From assembly GCA_024752435.1 (NCBI GenBank), contig CP103036.1, positions 434,001-498,000 on the forward strand: 64,000 bases of DNA, given 5' to 3'. Origin of the DNA: Allantophomopsis cytisporea (Eukaryota; Ascomycota; Leotiomycetes; Phacidiales; Phacidiaceae). Of the stretch, positions 45,701 to 57,953 are shown piece after piece. Made by a program: the position numbers and the translations under genes. Position 1 is the first letter of the stretch. Each line of letters begins with the position of its first letter. The notes under the pieces were generated by a model. That model made no database searches. It saw only the letters and a program-made list of their open reading frames with translations, and was not told the DNA's origin.

Positions 45701-47468
45701 CAGACTCAAAGTTTTCCTTCAAATAAAATTTGCTGCTGCTCTTGATGAAACTAGGAAGGCACTTGAGCAAGAGCGGCAAGGTAGCCTTACTAGGCGACCT
45801 GGTAAGGTAAAGCTCAATCCCCGTAACCACGAGCTCGCGCACAAGGTCCTTTGGAGATACAGCGCTTTGATGCTTTTCTCTCGCGAGGTAGACCGCGCAG
45901 AGTGGGAAGAATTCATGAGAGCTTATGAGGTGATGGCAAAGCCGCTATACAAAGAAGAATACACCGATTTTGTACTGCCATGGAAACGGATGGCAAGGGA
46001 GGCAACTGGCGATGAGAGCGAGCTCCTTTTCACTTCTCAAATTGAGAAGCAGACCGAGAGTCTAGAGGCTCGTGTTGGTCGAAAGCTTACAGTCAAGCGT
46101 AGCGGTACGCTTGGCAAGAGCCTTCGTTCTTCGCCCATGCTCGGGGATACTGGGAGCAAGACCAATGTTGACAAGATCCAGACGGGTAAACTCAATCGAT
46201 ACGAAGTCTTTGGTGGTATTCTCGAGGAAATCATCCCTATCATTTCTATGGAGCAGAATTTCGTCGTGGAGTTCTTTCATGTTAGCTCGCTGGAGCAAGT
46301 GGATTTCCCTGACATGGTGATGGCAGGGTTACCAGAGGAGCGACACGGTGGTGATCTCAGACGACCGAAAATCATGGATCCTGATCGAGACATGGCCCGT
46401 CGGGTGTACCAGACAATGGAAGAAATGTTCTCGTTCTTGCCAGGTGAATTGGAAGATCTTCTTGTGAAGTGGGCTGTAAGCGTCGATCCACTGTAAGGCA
46501 AACTTCTCCTGTGCGCTTTGAAACAAAACTAACAGAACAATAGACAAGGTATTGGAATCCTCGCTGCCCTTGAGCGCAAGATGATAGAGCTGTCAGAATC
46601 CAACCAGGAGTTCCTGGCCCGCACTTTACAGAAAGTTCATGCTAAGCTCCTTACTATGTTCGGCCGATTTCTTGATGATCAGATACGTGCTATTGAAGAT
46701 ACAAAGGTCAAAATTAAGAAGCGCAAAGGTGTCATTGGTTTCATGCGCATCTTCCCCTCTTTCTCCGCCCTTATCGAGAGCATGCTTATGTCTGCCGAGG
46801 ACCTTGATGTCCGCGAGACTATGAACAATGCATATGTCCGTATCAACAAGGCCATGTTCGAGAGTTTGAAGATAATTGCTCGAGACAACCCAACGGTACA
46901 ACCCGGTCAAGCTACTGGTGATCCTGAGGATAAGGAGGCTCTGAACTACCAAATTCTCCTGATCGAAAACATGAACCATTACCTCGAGGAAGTGGAACCC
47001 CGCCATAACCCTGTGCTTGAGGAATGGATAGAGAACGCAAAACTGGAGATGGATGAGCACATGGAACTATACCTCAACGCTGTCATTCGGCGACCACTCG
47101 GCAAACTGCTCGACTTCCTCGAGTCCACGGAATCTCTTCTCCGCTCTCTTCAATCAGGACGCTCGCCTTCTGAAATCGCTCAACGCGCTTCCCATTCACG
47201 TACCACTTTCAAGAAACTTCTCTCCACCTACGACAGTAAAGAAATCAGGAAGGGCATCGAAAGTTTAAAGAAGAGAGTAGAGAAGCATTTCGGCGATGCA
47301 GATGATCCAGGTCTGAGCCGGGACTTGGTATTAAAGGTCCTCCGTGCTTGCGAATCGTACTATAATGGCGTGGAGGATAGAGTGGTAAGGATTAGTAGGG
47401 ATGTGTATGATGGCGAAGTTATGGTAGAGTGGACCAGAAACGATGTCAGTCAGGCCTTTAAGAGGTGA
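42743..47468 (+). CDS. sec3: exocyst complex component Sec3
   Basis: Landmark subunit that tethers secretory vesicles to the plasma membrane by binding PI(4,5)P2 and Rho/Cdc42 GTPases. Exons 42743-42869, 42958-45269, 45318-46492 and 46544-47468 (introns 88, 48 and 51 bp) give 1512 aa. The N-terminal PH-like domain (~40-160) reads YITHIRIIEDAQYP, RLIIVAVRKSGRVRMHKAREN, FSIGKTWMLDDLSAVQSY and GFIVTIGKPYYW. A ~550-residue Pro/Ser/Thr-rich disordered region with tandem RPPTRGSERPSTRGNDRPST follows. Then the Sec3 C-terminal helical domain: DIDRELNKAQAGSWLNRLEEEDDRV, SSLEQVDFPDMVM and the rod to the end. Start: the ATG ahead of NGNGLSRAERFEDEKRRI; a GTG seven codons upstream is ignored. Confidence 0.96.
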
Positions 47469-47980
47469 TGTACTTGATTTTCGTTTCTCTCGGCTCCTGC
47501 TCTTATGTGTATGTGGATATTTAGATGGACGGCTAGGTGCGTGTACTATTTCGGTGGAGGTGCATATCGGCGTTGAGGATTCTGTGGTGCTTGTGCAAGG
47601 GGTATGCAGTTGAGCGCAGATTTGAAGTGTTAGACCAATGTTACTTACGTTAGTCATAAAAACCTGATCTCGTCAATCTGTGAATGTGTTTGTTTCATGT
47701 CTCCAGAGTTAAAACCTATATCTTGCTTACTCCTAAGCTAGGGGCTCAAGTTGGCTTCATTTATAATTCAAGGTTCCCCAGCGCAATCGAGAGCCTATTA
47801 CATGGATTCAACATTCTATCAAGGCCTTTTATATTTCATCATATTCATGAAATTACTTTTGCTCTACCTACAACAAAAATAAGAGCTCTATACCAGAGTA
47901 CGATGCGCCTGCAAATGCACATGGGTACCCTGATCCGTTGAATTGCCCACCAAAAAAGCTTTTGCCAGATCCGAAATCCT
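47469..47980. other. intergenic, convergent sec3/eIF2-alpha
   Basis: 512 bp of 3' flanks. Nothing else is visible. Confidence 0.5.
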
Positions 47981-49092
47981 TTACATGACCTCAACTGCGT
48001 TCTCATCGCTCTCACTCTGACTCTCATCACCGCTGACCTCCGCATTTTCCCGCTCTCTCTTCTCCATAAGTGCCTGGAGCTCAGCGTCATCGTTCTCGGT
48101 GACAGCCTTTGGTGCCATCTTGACCTCACAGTTGCCTCCCGCTGCTCTGATACTCTTTGTAATGTCGACAATGGCCTCCTCAAGAATTGTGATACCGGTT
48201 GTCTTTTCAAGACATTGACTCGTAAGGACGTACAGTGGAGGGGATACAAGCTTAACCTTGACTTGATTGTCTGGGGTGTTTCTGGCCTCGGCAGTTCGTA
48301 GCGCGGTCTTAACGGCATCGATACCCTCATAGCCAAAGCAGGTGACTTCGACATCGGCTCGGACCTTTGTTGGCTGAGGTGTCAAGCGCTTACCGATGTA
48401 GGACTTGAGCTCCTCTGCCACAACCTCGTTCGGGAATTCAACCTCAGACCACACATCTGGGTTGCTATATGATAAAATTAGCCACAATTAGAGTTGGGGT
48501 GATTTTCGGGTTTCGTACGTAATTGACAGCTTGAACGCATCAACGGCATGTCCGTATTTCTTGTTCAATGGCCAGCCGATCTTCTCGTAGAGCTCCTCAA
48601 TTGGCGTTTGGGTCTTCTCAGCAACGTGGCGCATAATGGAGTGAACCATCTTGCTCTTGTTATAACGCTCCTCACACTTGACAATATCTTCTGGGGAGAC
48701 TCTGCGCTTCGAAAGATCGATGTAACCTGTCCAACAATATGTGAGTGACTTTGCACTAGGATTTCTTTAACTCGAGGCGCAAACTGACCCTTCTCCTTGT
48801 CGACTCTGAGGACAACCACAACTTCATTACGGCCGACTCGGATAAGCTTCTGGATACTTCTAATACGTCTGCGGGACAGTTCAGAGAGCAAGATCATGCC
48901 ATCGATGTTGTCGTATTCGAGGAGTTTGACGTAGGCACCCATCTCAGCGATCTGCAGCCGCATTGTCAGCTCTCAACTTTCCACATATCTGATCCTCTTC
49001 TCGATATTGCGCACCTGCTTAACGTTCACCATGACGAAGCTGTCAATCTCCGGATACTTCTCCTCATAGAAGCGGCAGTTGGTAAGAGACAT
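47981..49092 (-). CDS. sui2: translation initiation factor eIF2 alpha subunit
   Basis: Regulatory subunit of the eIF2-GTP-Met-tRNAi ternary complex. Exons 49092-49015, 48951-48789, 48726-48519, 48464-47981 (introns 63, 62 and 54 bp) give 310 aa. The S1 domain holds [26 protein letters not shown]; the Ser in SELSRRR is residue 52 counting Met, i.e. the classic Ser51 phosphorylated by GCN2. Then [30 protein letters not shown], the helical domain ([15 protein letters not shown]), the alpha/beta domain and an acidic tail [16 protein letters not shown]. It is divergent from nte1 with 662 bp between starts. Confidence 0.98.
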
Positions 49093-49754
49093 ATTTGCGG
49101 TGGGCGTGTCGGGCACGACTTCGAATGATATGGTTCGGATGAAAGAGGTGGTTCAGGGAATTTATCGACTGGCAGACGTATTGCTGCGAGCGACGAGAGG
49201 GTGAGTGGAAGTCGTGGGTTGTGAGGTTGAAAATTAACGGATTTCTTGATGTGTGACTGTTGCCATGCACGAAATATGGTAGTGGTGGGGGAATAATTCG
49301 ATGTGACTAGGGCGAAGCATAGACGCAGGTGCCGTGCTGCTCATTGGCCCCTCCGACACCTATGACCGCGGTAGCTTTAACTTGTCTTGTTCGCTACAAA
49401 CGATCACAAGCATCGTCTTGTAGTATTTGTGACGGAAGCAGACCCAATACCTGTATATATCGATCGCGCACCCTACGATCATACCGAACCTCAGAGAAAA
49501 CGAAAATATCTTAATAGGAAATATTTCCTGTTGCAACGAATCCCTACATGAAAATTGCTATCCCAAGAAGTGAATACCCGCGACACCTGCTACGTTTCGA
49601 AGTAAGAGCTTCGTCGTGACCTCAGTCGCCTGTGAAGGACTTCGTGGTGCTGCCACATCACAAATATGGGATCGAGCTACATATAGAATCGGCAACTCCA
49701 CAATCTACCGGTATATAAGCATACGATCGAAAGTCACGAAGTCAACGCAGCAAA
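49093..49754. other. intergenic between divergent eIF2-alpha and nte1
   Basis: 662 bp, shared promoter region. No other element is seen. Confidence 0.5.
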
Positions 49755-52700
49755 ATGTCTACATCTGAAGCCATGTCTTCTATCGTTGGAAGCTCGCCGG
49801 ATGTTTTGGCAGCTGCTGTCCATTCGGCGACCCACGTCCCAACGATGGGCAGTGCAGCTACTACAGTGACTACAGCGCTCAATAATATCAGCACTGTAGT
49901 GCCTGCATCCGATCAAGGTTCATCGTGGGTGGGTTTGCTCGGACGTTTCTTACTCTTCTTGATAAAACTCGTTCCTGGAATTTTGTATTGGGCGGTCACC
50001 TTCAGTACAATGACATTTCCCACATTCCTTTTTAACCTCTTTTCAACGAGCTTGACATTCACAATGAATGCCACCACCCTGTAAGTGCTGCACGATCTCT
50101 TGAAAAGCGGAGCCGGCAAGATTTATGTGCTGACGAACATAGTATGCTCATAGTAATCGTGGCTGCGTCAACAGCCAGTTGGTTTGTTCGATACCGTTTC
50201 TTGAACATGTATACTCGCCTGCCTCCTGAACCTCAACGAAAGGAGCCCGAGGTGGATTTGTTTCCTGATACTCAGGAGGAGGGGACGAAGTCGGGTCTTT
50301 CAAATTACTTGGATGAATTCTTGAGCGCTATCAAAGTTTTTGGATATCTAGAACGACCAGTCTTTCACGAACTCACGCGGACGATGCAGACACGGAAGCT
50401 TATAGCCGGCGAGACACTGAATCTTGAAGAAGAAAAGGGGTTTTGTTTAGTGGTTGACGGATTAGTTGAAATCTTTGTGAAGTCTAATCGTCAAAGCGGC
50501 AGTGAGTCGGACTCGGAGGACCTGGAACAACAGTCCTCATACAGTGATGAAGAAGAGCTCGGAGCTACTGGTCACCAGAAGTACCAACTGTTGACTGAAG
50601 TGAAAAATGGTGCTCCGATGTCATCTTTGTTCTCTATCTTGTCCTTGTTCACAGAAGATATAAAGCTACGTCATGACACAGGCGATGATTTCGATGTAGA
50701 CACACCGGTTTCGCGCAATGGCTCAAGAAGCTACCCTCATCCCCCGGATGGGATTGCGCGTAGCCATAACAGACCGCCATCTCTTCCTGCAAGCCCTATA
50801 TATGGCGCACCCAGTCCTGTCAAGACCCATAATCGAAAAGACCGTCGCAATTCGGTAATGACTGAATCCTCCATAAATGGAAGGCTGCCGCGCGTTCCAC
50901 CTATGTCACTGGATACCTCACAAGAACCACAAGAATCAAAGCAAGAGTCGAAGAGAGCTCATGCACGGAAGGCAAAGGCATTCTCTGTACATCCAGACAT
51001 TGTAGCTCGAGCAACAGTTGATACGACAATCGCTATCATACCTGCTAGTGCTTTCCGCCGTCTGACGCGGGTGTACCCCAAAGCTACAGCACACATCGTG
51101 CAAGTTATATTGACCAGACTACAGCGCGTTACCCTTGCTACTGCTAACACATACCTTGGACTCACTAGCGAAGTTCTACGCACCGAAAAGCATATGAACA
51201 AGTTCACGACATATGAACTTCCTAATTTTCTTCGTGGCGATGCGCTGGAGCGCCTGAAAGAGAAATTCCTCCGTGAAAAGGAAAGAATTGGTCCTGAGGA
51301 GGGCACTAAAGGAATTGCCCTACATAATGCTGGAGCAGGTCGAAGGAGGCGTCAATCCAGTCAATCCAGTCAAAGTCTTCGAAGAGAAGCTACTCGACAT
51401 GCGATATCTTCGAATCAATCTGTGCTGGGAACCAAGAGTGAAAATGTTTTTAATCATGGCAGAGAGTCTTCGATCACACCCAGCCCGGGCGATCTTCTTA
51501 CGAACATACAGATGTCTAGAGGTACCGCTCGGCGTCCAGCTCCTCACCTTGGTAATGGTTCGCCATTTAATCAGCAGTGGCAAGGCCCAGAAGTGTTTCC
51601 ACATGATACACAAAGTCCTCTAGCTCAGAGATCCTTCGTTCCTTTTGCTGCATCGGAGAATCCGCGCAATACACTTCATCGCCAAGAATCCATTGATGAG
51701 GATAGTATATTCAGGGGCTCCATCCTTGAATGCATGTTCAAAGCCATTGGTCTGACCAACACGACAAACCCACTGCGAATGTCAGACTCAGTCGAGGCAT
51801 CCCCACGTCTTGTGTCATATGATACAAGGAGACAGAAGGCAATCTTCAGCAATGCTTTTGGCTTCATGGATCCGTACGATGGGTCTGCAGATGGAGATTC
51901 CGAATCTGTGACCTCTGCCGGTGGTTTCAGCACTACGGGTGTGCCAAATGCACAAAGTTTGGCTCAAGAACTCAAAGATGATGTAGAAATCGTTTACTTT
52001 CCTCAAGGTTCAGTTCTTGTTGAGCAAGGTGAACGAAACCCTGGTTTATATTATGTTATTGACGGCTTCCTCGATGTCAATGTTCTGGTGGACGATAAGA
52101 AAGAGAGCACTGTCCTCGGTCCAACACACCGAACCAGTACGTTTGGAAAGTCTGGCCTTGATGAGAAGCTCAGCCCACTTGCGCGCAACATCACTGGGTC
52201 ATCTCGTGCTTCTGCTTCCGCGAGTTCAGCCAATCTCGATGGCAAGAAAAAGAAACACCAAGACCGCAAGAGTCTCGCCCTCATTAAGCCTGGTGGAATT
52301 GCCGGATATATTGGGACTATCTCATCGCATCGGTCGTTCGTAAACGTCACGGCTAAAACTGATGTTTATGTCGGCTTTTTACCTCGAACTTCCCTTGAGA
52401 GAATTGTTGATAAGTGAGTTTGAACGTTCTCAATTTGTCCATGGGATAACCGAGTATTTTTTATGAAGAAGTTCTGACCAAACATAACATAGGTATCCAG
52501 TGGTTCTCCTTACTATGGCGAAGCGTCTTACAAGCCTACTTCCGAGATTGATACTCCATGTTGATTTCGCGTTAGAATGGGTGCAGGTAAATGCTGGACA
52601 AGTAATTTATCACGAAGGTGATGCGAGTGACGCTATATATATAGTACTTAACGGCAGGCTGAGAGCTGTTCACAACGACGATGCCGGGATGAGAGTTGTT

Positions 52701-54572
52701 GGGGAATACGGTCAGGGAGAGAGTGTTGGTGAGTTAGAAGTCATGACTGAATCTGCACGACCTGCGACCCTGCATGCGATAAGGGATACGGAATTAGCCA
52801 AGTTTCCGAAAACACTGTTCAACAGTCTTGCTCAGGAACATCCTGGCATTACCATTAAGATTTCGAAGATCATTGCTTCAAGAATGAGAACACTCGTTGA
52901 GGATCCTTTGTTTGAGAAAGGCGCAGAGAAAGCCAAGGTGGCCACCAATACAAAGGTCTCCTCGACTGTCAATCTCCGAACTGTAGCAATTCTCCCGGTT
53001 ACTGCTGGAGTCCCCGTGGTTGAATTTGGCAGCCGACTCATGAATGCCTTAACACAGATTGGCGCTCCAAATGGTGTTACTTCGTTGAACCAAGCTGCCA
53101 TCTTCAACCATCTGGGCAGACATGCATTTAGTCGTATGGGCAAACTAAAGTTATCTCAGTATCTTGCTGATCTTGAGGAAAAGTATGGCCTTGTACTGTA
53201 TGTAGCAGACACCAACGTAAATTCACCATGGACCCAAACCTGCATTACTCAAGCCGACTGTATCCTGCTTGTTGGTTTGGCCGAAGGGTCGCCTAACATT
53301 GGCGAGTACGAGCGCTTCCTTCTGGGTATGAAGACTACTGCTCGGAAAGAGCTTGTGCTCTTACATGTCGAAAGGTACTCTCCGCCTGGCCTCACCAGGG
53401 CTTGGCTTCGAAATCGTGTGTGGATTAATGGCGGACATCATCATGTACAGATGGCTTTCCGAAGCAGTGCGGTGCCTGTACACCCACAAACGAAGCGATT
53501 TAGCACAGCATTGAAGCAACGTGTGCAAGTGCTACAAGCTGAGATCCAGAAGTATACATCACGACGGGTTCGTCAACAGCCTCTTTATTCGGCTGAGACT
53601 CCATTCAAGGGCGACTTTCACAGAATTGCAAGACGCCTCTGTGGAAAATCCATCGGTCTTGTACTAGGCGGCGGTGGTGCCCGTGGTATTTCCCAAATTG
53701 GAATCATCAGAGCTCTGGAAGAGGCTGGAATACCAATTGACATTGTTGGAGGCACATCTATTGGCTCGTTTATCGGAGCACTGTACGCTCGAGATGCTGA
53801 TGTTATACCCATCTATGGCAGAGCCAAGAAATTTGCAGGTCGAATGGCAAGTATGTGGCGCTTCGCATTGGATCTGACGTATCCTTCCGCATCCTATACC
53901 ACAGGCCACGAATTCAATCGAGGTATTTTTAAGACTTTTGGAAATTCACAAATTGAAGACTTTTGGCTTGAGTTCTACTGTAACACTACCAATATTACCA
54001 AAAGTCGATCAGAAATCCACACAAGTGGTTATGCTTGGCGTTACGTCCGCGCGTCAATGTCGCTAGCTGGTCTTCTTCCACCTTTGTGTGATGAAGGAAG
54101 TATGCTTCTTGACGGTGGCTACGTTGACAACCTAACAGTTTCTCACATGAAATCATTAGGCGCCGATGTCATATTTGCTATCGACGTTGGAAGTCTTGAT
54201 GATGACACACCACAAACATTTGGAGACTCTCTTTCCGGATTTTGGGCATTCGCAAACAGATGGAACCCTTTCTCCATGTATCCAAATCCACCAACACTCT
54301 CGGAGATTCAGGCTCGCTTGGCCTATGTATCAAGTGTCGATGCCCTTGAGAGAGCCAAGACTACACCTGGTTGCTTATACATGCGGCCACCCATTGACGC
54401 CTATGGTACCCTAGACTTCGGCAAATTCGAGGAAATATATCAAGTGGGCTACACGTTCGGACAAGAGTTCTTGGCACAGATGCGTGAACAGGGAGTCTTA
54501 CCGTTGATGGATGAGACCGAGGAGAAGAAGGCGCTGAGGAGGACAATGGCTCCTCGAAGAGCAAGCATATGA
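49755..54572 (+). CDS. nte1: patatin-like lysophospholipase NTE1
   Basis: ER phospholipase B that deacylates phosphatidylcholine to glycerophosphocholine. Exons 49755-50080, 50143-52413 and 52493-54572 (introns 62 and 79 bp) give 1558 aa, normal for fungal NTE1. Two N-terminal membrane segments ([20 protein letters not shown] and [15 protein letters not shown]), then cyclic-nucleotide-binding-like domains ([72 protein letters not shown]), separated by disordered Ser/Pro/Arg-rich linkers. The patatin domain near 1250-1410 has oxyanion loop GGGGARG, nucleophile elbow GGTSIGSF (Ser) and DGGYVDN (Asp), the Ser-Asp dyad. The first intron splits the membrane region. Confidence 0.97.
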
Positions 54573-56030
54573 TTTGGCCGTGAGAACATATTACATAAAC
54601 CGCATAGTAGATAGAAAACATAAACGGCCCTGTGAGGTGTCTACTCCGCACATTTGAGTGAAGTGCACAAATGGGCAATTTTCGGATCAAAATTGTGGAG
54701 ATTACGTCGATATGATTCCTCCACCCTACAAATAATTATTGGTATGGAAATACAGAGACCACCTCACGAAGTACGCATAAAATACGAGGTCATTTCCAAG
54801 GGCATGTGCCGATCAGTTGTTGGTCGGCGTAAGAGGGTGCCAGCCTCGGCTGATCACAAGCAGTTGTTGTTATACGAGGTACCATGTTGCTGAATACAAG
54901 CTTACCAGCGCCACTGTATATGGTGATAGGCCTCGGTATGTAATTAGAGAATAGCAATCGAGGCACAAGCTTGTTTCCCAGGTTTCATTTGTCCCTTACC
55001 CCATACTTTCATGGGTACCTTGTCTACCCCGCAAAACACAAACCAAGCATTTCGAAGTATCCGCAAGTACCCTCCCCTTAAACCTTAGTATGACTGCAGA
55101 TATCGGGGTTTCCGCATTTCAACAAATTGCTTATTCCTGTTCCTCGGATCTCAAAGCTTGCACCTGTTTATCGAACAGTATAGTATTCCGTACAGATTAG
55201 TACAATTTGTGTGTTGAGTGCCTGACGAAGGAATCTGTTTTATTTACAAATGTATCTCTCTCTAATGTATAGTCTTAAATCCATCGCGAACTGAGTCCGA
55301 CATTCAGCTCGTACGAGAAAATTGATGTTTCAATATTGATATATTCCAAGGTTGCTTACTGAAGCATGGCTGTTATGATGTTACTAGCGCCGAATCAACG
55401 CACTCATTTGGACAGGGGGACCAAATGCACATCGTATATGTTGGCATCTCCTATCATGCAGTAGCTCTTCCGCAGTACCTGACATGTAAGGTCATGCAGC
55501 CGCTATACTCTGTGCGTTCATTCGTGCAGAATTGTATCTCTAATTAGAGCCGGTAGCACATGAGGTATATCATAATCGGAGAGGGGAAATGTACCTTGTA
55601 CAAGTCTCTGTCCCAATCAAGATCATCATTGAACAGCCGGGGGAGACCTATAAACTCTGTTCTGTGTAACTTTATGCCAGCCAATCATGGCACGTGTCAC
55701 AGGAGTGTCTATTCCATTGTGGACTATCATCCCCAAGTGTATACTGCCCCTGAGATCCGGAACAGTTGAAAACTTGGCTACATCGCCGATGACAGTCACT
55801 CAGCTGCTAATGCTAGAATTAGCAAAGATGAAGAATCGCCGAGAAACATGTGACATATTCCATGCAGCCATTCTATAATGCATATATACACACGCGCTCG
55901 TGCGTTCCCCTTTCAAAATATCATCATTCATCGTGAACTTACACCAAGCCACAGATTCTCTTGATCTCAGTCTTTACTAGTCTAACCACAACACTCGTTC
56001 AAAATTTATAAACTCTTACAGTCCATAAAA
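54573..56030. other. intergenic: nte1 3' end and CFEM gene promoter
   Basis: 1.46 kb without a supported gene. Open frames such as 55560-55769 and 55687-55878 lack family features. Confidence 0.5.
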
Positions 56031-56858
56031 ATGAAGTTCACCTACTCCGCCATCACTCTTGCTGCCTTCGTCGGGCTTGCAAGTGCTCAGACTGCTGCTG
56101 ACATCCCAACATGTGCTGTAAGTAGGCGTGTATGTATGTTATCAATGACTCTAACAGAGCTCCCAGCAAACATGCATTCTGAATGCTATCAGCTCTGCTA
56201 CATCTTGTGGTGCAGCTGACACCACTTGCCAGTGCACATCGTGTACGTCTTGACTTATTCGACCCGTCACACAGATATCCTAGACTAACTCTCAGAAGCA
56301 AACCAGCAGGCCATTACTACTGCTGCTACCCCTTGCGTCTTGAGCTCTTGCTCTTCAGCCGATGCCTCTAGTATGTATCCCAAGTCATCCACATAGGTAT
56401 AGCAAAATAGCTAACAGCCTTCAGAAACATTGACCGTCACCGGCGAGATCTGCGCGGCAGTCAGTGCATCCGCAAGTAGCTCAGCCGCTCCAAGTACCAC
56501 CGCTGAGTCTTCCTCCGCATCATCATCAGCTGCATCCAGCACCGAAGCTAGCAGTACCGAGGCCAGCAGCACTGAGGCCAGTAGCACCGAGCAATCGACC
56601 AGCACTGCGGTTGTACCATCATCCACTGAGGGTAGCACCACCTCAGCTGCCACCGAGACTACCGAAACCTCCGTTGTCTCTACTTCCAAGGTTATCAAGA
56701 CCACTGCCTCCGTCGGAACCACCAGCACTTATTTGAATTACACTGCTACAGCCACGGCCACTACTTCTGCTGCTCAGTACACTGGTGCAGCTGCACAGCT
56801 TGGCGCTACTCTTGGTAGCATTGCCGGTATGGCCTTGGCCGCCATAGCTGCTATGTAG
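56031..56858 (+). CDS. CFEM-domain GPI-anchored cell-wall protein
   Basis: Secreted eight-cysteine CFEM protein; members bind haem or act at the cell wall and host interface. Exons 56031-56117, 56167-56242, 56299-56370 and 56425-56858 (introns 49, 56 and 54 bp) give 222 aa. Signal peptide MKFTYSAITLAAFVGLASAQ, then CFEM with all eight Cys (IPTCA, QTC, TSCGA, TTCQC, TPCV, SSC, EIC) at residues ~28-92. A Ser/Thr/Ala stalk with repeated STEAS units follows, and a hydrophobic GPI signal (LGATLGSIAGMALAAIAAM). The Asp in CGAADTTCQC is at the usual haem-ligand position. Intron 2 must use the distal AG of a CAGAAG tandem, because the proximal one creates TAA. Confidence 0.92.
56548..56592. repeat. 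15-bp coding minisatellite in the CFEM stalk
   Basis: Three near-identical copies of about 15 bp (AGCAGTACCGAGGCC with variants) encode Ser-Ser-Thr-Glu-Ala units. Confidence 0.8.
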
Positions 56859-57953
56859 AGGAGTCCTGCACGTCATGGCCCTTGAGACTTCTCCATAGTA
56901 TGGGTCATATACATAGTGGAAATCAGTTCGGAAGAAATACCGGTGTTGTTCGATTCTATAGTTACCTAGCCAATACGGCTTTGTATATTTTAGCACTAAT
57001 GTAATTATGTGAGAGCTACTAAACTTGCCTAGTCGTGTCTACTTGCGAAAAATATATACGTGCAGATAGAAGGTTGCTGATGCTGAAAGGCAAAAGTGAT
57101 GGTGCACATATAAATGAGAGGCACACATTGGTAGGAAGCAACAAATCGAAATAGATGACGCATGTAGAAAGGAAGAGGTTCAAGAAGAGTAAGATATTCC
57201 AGACGCATCGAACATCAAAGCTGGTGCTCCCGCATGTCCGCTCTTTTGAAGTGTTGACTCGGTCCATCAGAACCGCTGCTCATCTGGTAACAGACACTGC
57301 CACTGAACGTCCGAAGTGATAAGTTTGTTCCATCAAGCAATACACTATATCTAATGAAATTCGCTGGAAGTTTATCTATCTATATAAGGGATGGAGCAAC
57401 CAGAAACCCTAACATCTTGTCCCAGTCCCTGCAGATCCCAACTGCGAGCTGTTTATTTTTTGTCTCACCTCGTTGACAATTCTCGAAGCTACTGATGGGC
57501 CGGAGTGGTCAATACAGAATTGCTTTAAGCTCGAAGAGAGGGTGTATCATGCAATCGACAAAGGAATGGCAAGCAAGAACGTGTTCGCGAAACCTTCAAA
57601 CCCGTTGTGATTATCAAGACACCATGCATAATACGGTTATAATGAAGACACCCCTTACTCACGACTTGATACATCACAAAGCGAGACAAATCAAAGCAAA
57701 GACGTTAGATATGGACTTCCACAAATCATTCATTCAAACTCATAAAGAATGTGATATCATCAGCGCAGAAATAAAGCAAAGCAATAAACTCAAGCATCCC
57801 AAGACGCGAGTAATGTGTGAAAACACAGCAAGAAAGGACATAAACATAAGACCAACTGCAACCACCCTCATATTCCCCCTGACACTCCTCCAAACCTTAA
57901 CAACCCATTACCTCCCTTCAGAATCCACATAATTACTCTCGAGTCACGACCAC
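56859..57953. other. intergenic, convergent CFEM / exchanger
   Basis: 1.1 kb. A 145-codon ATG frame (57495-57932) ends 21 bp from the exchanger stop; its product is basic with no domain or signal I recognise and is probably chance or 3' UTR. Confidence 0.45.

Noticed and set aside
57495..57932. 145-codon ATG frame between the CFEM and exchanger genes
   Set aside because: No signal peptide, domain or compositional coding signal that I can see; it ends inside the expected 3' UTR zone of the convergent exchanger gene.
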